A stretch of DNA of 5,363 nt from an uncultured Clostridia bacterium (GTDB taxonomy: Bacteria > Bacillota > Clostridia > Oscillospirales > Oscillospiraceae): contig CAMHRJ010000168.1 of NCBI GenBank assembly GCA_946187475.1, forward strand, positions 1 to 5,363, read 5' to 3'. The stretch's first letter is position 1. Every line of letters begins with the position of its first letter. The notes beneath the pieces were generated by a model. The model was not told the DNA's origin, made no database searches, and worked only from the letters and a program-made list of their open reading frames with translations. The position numbers and the translations under genes were made by a program. Shown one piece after another: positions 4,966 to 5,363 of this stretch.

Positions 4966-5324
4966 TGCCTCCTTCTGCAGCACACGAACGCACGATAACA
5001 GAAAGCGGTCGCCCGCCCGGAACCCCCCTCCGGGCCTCTCGCGTGTCTGGGGCTGGTCGGCCCTTGCGCCTGACGGCGGCCCCCCCCGGGCGGGCGTTCC
5101 GGGCGCCTTTGTCCTGGTCTGGCGGTGGTGGCGGGTCTGGTTCCGGCGCCCTCAATTGCGGTCCTGGCCCGCGTCAACGCGGGCGGCGGTCCGCACTCGT
5201 CGGCCCGGCCAAAGATCAAAATGGGGGGATGGTGGCCGGGCCTCCTCGACGTGGTCCGAGTCTGCCTGGTCTATCCAGGTGCGGAGGTGGCGGGAACAAA
5301 CCACAAGATACAGGTTGAGCGGCT
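4966..5324. other. GC-rich, hairpin-dense region without a convincing gene
   Basis: Open frames exist here on both strands but encode Pro/Gly/Arg-rich strings without recognisable motifs. The plus frame that begins in the HNH stop (TAATG, 4963-4967) and runs to 5318 is of this kind. Perfect inverted repeats include CCCGGA/TCCGGG (5016-5034), CGCCCGGAAC (5014-5023) with GTTCCGGGCG (5096-5105), GGGCGCC (5101-5107) with GGCGCCC (5145-5151), GCCCGCG-TCAA-CGCGGGC (5167-5184), GGCCCGGCC/GGCCGGGCC (5202-5242) and CCTGG/CCAGG (5265-5279). It could be a structured RNA or a phage cos-like region next to the HNH gene. Confidence 0.5.
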
Positions 5325-5363
5325 GTGACGACCACAACATCTGCGTGGAGAAAACGGTGGAAA
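5325..5363 (+). CDS. Possible start of a truncated downstream gene
   Basis: A GTG at 5325 opens a frame that reads MTTTTSAWRKRWK to the window edge without a stop. The basic, Trp-rich start would suit a small terminase or DNA-binding protein, but 13 residues cannot identify anything. The ribosome site is weak (AGGTTGAG at 5312-5319). The other two plus frames close nearby or are less protein-like. Low confidence. Confidence 0.2.
   Translation, partial: MTTTTSAWRKRWK

Noticed and set aside
4965..5318. Frame starting in the HNH stop codon (TAATG) with GGGGGAGG just upstream
   Set aside because: Translational coupling looks possible, but the product is a low-complexity Pro/Gly/Arg string with no motif and the DNA is packed with inverted repeats.
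5220..5328. 36-codon frame starting MGGWWPGLLDVV and ending in a GTGA overlap with the possible 5325 start
   Set aside because: No ribosome site precedes the ATG, it lies in a hairpin loop region, and the peptide matches nothing I know; too little to call a gene.

Overview
The window looks like chromosomal DNA from a strictly anaerobic, fairly GC-rich Clostridia member, most likely an Oscillospiraceae gut bacterium. The grounds are strong AGGAGG-type ribosome sites, GC-rich codon use around AT-rich promoters, a thioredoxin reductase of the ferredoxin-linked clostridial type, and short palindromic intergenic repeats of kinds I associate with that family. The taxon is an inference.

Layout. Positions 1-317 hold the 3' end of a flavodoxin/NADPH-dependent FMN reductase-like gene, closed by a strong terminator (321-352). 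A MITE-like repeat (364-498) follows. Then comes an AT-rich promoter (562-590) with two overlapping OhrR-like operator sequences, driving a thioredoxin-dependent-type glutathione peroxidase (636-1178). A repeat-containing spacer leads to a thioredoxin reductase-like flavoprotein lacking the usual NADPH motifs (1309-2175). Next are a hairpin (2202-2233) and a second, nested copy of the MITE-like repeat (2244-2425). A peroxide-sensing OhrR/MarR regulator (2472-2933) overlaps by 4 bases a cation diffusion facilitator transporter with Mn-type metal residues (2930-4036).

These genes form a plausible oxidative-stress module. OhrR would repress the peroxidase promoter until Cys15 is oxidised by an organic peroxide. 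The peroxidase would take electrons from thioredoxin, which the reductase would recharge, probably from ferredoxin rather than NADPH. The co-expressed CDF pump would adjust Mn/Fe levels. No thioredoxin gene is in the window.

From about 4130 to the end the character changes. Apart from a small HNH nuclease gene (4684-4965) I find no convincing complete gene. The flanks are GC-rich and crowded with perfect inverted repeats, including a 13-pair long-range helix whose two G-U wobbles favour a plus-strand RNA. I read this as a mobile or phage-derived segment that may encode a large structured RNA beside an HNH nuclease. A cos/packaging region or an intron are alternatives. This is the least explained part of the window.
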